A program made the position numbers and the translations under genes. A DNA stretch of 14,399 nt from CBDUEV01 sp965366365 (GTDB lineage: Bacteria; Actinomycetota; Acidimicrobiia; Spongiisociales; JAENVV01). The stretch is from assembly GCA_965366365.1 (NCBI GenBank), contig CBDUEV010000072.1, positions 1 to 14,399 on the forward strand, written 5' to 3'. Under the pieces are notes generated by a model, which was not told the origin of the DNA, searched no databases, and saw nothing but the letters and a program-made list of their open reading frames with translations. Shown piece after piece: positions 13,003-14,399 of this stretch; the first letter of the stretch is position 1, and every line of letters begins with the position of its first letter.

Positions 13003-14399
13003 ATGAGTGCCCAGTTCATTTTCACGATGGTTCGGGTGAGCCGTCATTACCCACCGGATCGAGATGTCCTCAAGGACGTCACGCTGGCGTTTTATCCCGG
13101 GGCCAAGATCGGCGTGATCGGCCACAACGGAGCGGGCAAGTCGTCGGTGTTGCGGATCATGGCGGGTTTGGATGATGGCTTCACCGGCGACGCCCGGTTG
13201 ACGCCTGGGTTCACGGTCGGGTATCTGGCTCAGGAGCCGGACCTCGATGCGACCAAGGACGTGATGGGCAATGTGATGGATGGCGTTGGCGAGGTGAAGG
13301 ATCTCCTCGAGCGCTATCACAAGGTCTTGGAGGGATGGTCGGATCCGGACGCCGACTACGAGAAGCTCGGCGAGGAGCAGGCTGAGCTCGAGAAGAAGAT
13401 GGAGGCGGCGGACGCCTGGGACCTGGAACGCAATGTGGAGATCGCCATGGATGCGCTTCGGGTTCCTCCGGGTGACGCCGACGTGACGACCTTGTCCGGC
13501 GGGGAGAGGCGAAGGGTGGCGTTGTGCCGCCTGCTGCTCAGCCATCCTGATCTTCTGTTGTTGGACGAGCCGACCAACCATTTGGACGCAGATTCGGTGG
13601 CGTGGCTCGAGAGGTTCTTGAAGGACTACACGGGCACGGTGGTGGCGGTCACTCATGACCGTTACTTCTTGGACAATGTGGCTGGTTGGATCCTCGAGCT
13701 GGATTCGGGACATGCTTACCCATTCGAGGGCAACTACTCGGGGTGGCTGGAGCAGAAGCAGGCGCGTCTGGCGCAGGACGAGAAGCAGGCGTCGGCGAGG
13801 CAGCGCACGTTGGCCCAGGAGCTGGAGTGGGTGCGCCTGTCGCCGCGGGCCAGGCAGGCCAAGTCGAAGGCGCGCCTCAAGGCTTATGAGGAGTTGTTGT
13901 CGGAGGCTCAACAGACGACGGAGCGGGCCGGCAAGCTCGAGTTGACCATCCCTCTGTCGCAGCGGCTCGGCGACAAGGTCATCGTCGCTGACGGGGTCTC
14001 GAAGGGTTACGGAGATCGACTCCTCTTCGAAGACCTCTCATTCATGCTGCCGCCGGCAGGCATCGTCGGGGTGATCGGCGCCAACGGTGCCGGTAAGACG
14101 ACCTTGTTTCGCATGTTGACCGGTGTCGAGGAGCCCGACTCGGGAACGCTCGAGATCGGGAGCACGGTGGATTTGGCGTACGTCGATCAGAGCCGCGATG
14201 CGCTGGAGGCGACCAACACGGTGTATCAGGAGATCACGGAGGGCAACGAAACGCTGAAGATCGGAAACCGGGAGATCAATGGGCGCGCCTATGTGGCGTC
14301 GCTCAACTTCAAGGGGGCGGATCAACAGAAGAGAGTCGGCGAGCTGTCGGGCGGCGAACGCAACCGGGTGCATCTGGCGAAGATGCTGCGCAAGGGTGG
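13003..14399 (+). CDS. ettA: Energy-dependent translational throttle protein EttA (ABC-F), 3' end cut by window
   Basis: The visible 465 codons cover most of an expected length of about 555-560 aa. EttA is a soluble ABC-F ATPase that binds the ribosomal E site and gates the first peptide bond in response to the ATP/ADP ratio. ABC domain 1 has Walker A GHNGAGKS (40-47), signature LSGGERRR (164-171) and LLLLDEPTNHLD (D188, E189). The linker carries the EttA-type segment ELEWVRLSPRARQAKSKARL. ABC domain 2 has Walker A GANGAGKT (359-366) and signature LSGGERNR (448-455). The second Walker B lies beyond the window. The SPRARQAKSKAR linker and an acidic, coiled insertion at about 95-145 (arm motif) favour EttA over Uup or resistance-type ABC-F proteins. 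It is preceded by a leader ORF and two inverted repeats, so its expression may be regulated. Confidence 0.93.
   Translation, partial: MSAQFIFTMVRVSRHYPPDRDVLKDVTLAFYPGAKIGVIGHNGAGKSSVLRIMAGLDDGFTGDARLTPGFTVGYLAQEPDLDATKDVMGNVMDGVGEVKDLLERYHKVLEGWSDPDADYEKLGEEQAELEKKMEAADAWDLERNVEIAMDALRVPPGDADVTTLSGGERRRVALCRLLLSHPDLLLLDEPTNHLDADSVAWLERFLKDYTGTVVAVTHDRYFLDNVAGWILELDSGHAYPFEGNYSGWLEQKQARLAQDEKQASARQRTLAQELEWVRLSPRARQAKSKARLKAYEELLSEAQQTTERAGKLELTIPLSQRLGDKVIVADGVSKGYGDRLLFEDLSFMLPPAGIVGVIGANGAGKTTLFRMLTGVEEPDSGTLEIGSTVDLAYVDQSRDALEATNTVYQEITEGNETLKIGNREINGRAYVASLNFKGADQQKRVGELSGGERNRVHLAKMLRKG

Noticed and set aside
12835..13911. 358-codon minus-strand open frame opposite ettA
   Set aside because: It covers both ABC domain 1 and the structured leader region in antisense, and its R/L/Q-rich translation is typical of reversed ABC-F coding sequence.

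Overview
This is a high-GC, gene-dense chromosomal segment from an actinobacterium. The best guess at class is Acidimicrobiia or a relative. The reasons are the mec/Rv1339/rph/rdgB-type gene set, the mycobacterial style of leaderless promoters (a TANNNT -10 box ending 6-9 bases before a start codon), GTG starts, and secreted SLH repeats of the GCNPPxNDxFCP type that I associate with Acidimicrobiia. The lineage is an inference from gene content. No rRNA, tRNA, CRISPR array or insertion sequence is visible.

Layout. (1) 52-2117, minus strand: a tight operon of an Rv1339-like metallo-beta-lactamase-fold phosphodiesterase, rph (RNase PH) and rdgB (ITP/XTP pyrophosphatase). (2) 2118-2237: a 120-bp divergent intergenic region with one leaderless promoter each way and a small palindrome. 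(3) 2238-5144, plus strand: a 968-aa SF1 DNA2/NAM7-type helicase with a C-terminal nuclease-like module. This is the main accessory-looking gene. (4) 8875 down to 5125, minus strand: one compact run of a 14-codon leaderless uORF, a DEAD-box RNA helicase, a DUF983 protein, a hemolysin III/PAQR membrane protein, a C-terminal remnant of a TPP-dependent (acetolactate-synthase-like) enzyme, pdxH and a JAMM/Mec-type peptidase. Neighbouring reading frames overlap by 4 bp or lie at most 11 bp apart. (5) 8944-12824, minus strand: a DinG/XPD-type Fe-S helicase, and upstream of it a secreted DUF4015 glycoside-hydrolase-like protein with three C-terminal SLH repeats. (6) 12825-13002: a structured divergent region with an 18-codon SD-led leader ORF and two strong inverted repeats. 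(7) 13003 to the window end, plus strand: ettA, an ABC-F translation factor, cut by the window edge.

How the parts fit. Most genes are housekeeping: nucleotide-pool cleaning, RNA 3' maturation, RNA and DNA unwinding, PLP synthesis and ribosome gating. The JAMM peptidase, the MBL protein, rph and rdgB recall the Mycobacterium tuberculosis order mec-cysO-cysM-Rv1337-murI-Rv1339-rphA-rdgB. Here the SF1 helicase sits where the middle genes would be. The most unusual signals are small: the leader ORF plus hairpins ahead of ettA, the uORF coupled to the DEAD-box gene, the TPP-enzyme remnant fused by an ATGA overlap to pdxH, the start-codon-bearing 15-bp repeat at the head of the JAMM gene, and the atypical nuclease-like tail of the helicase. 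I do not see a complete new multi-gene defence or biosynthetic system.
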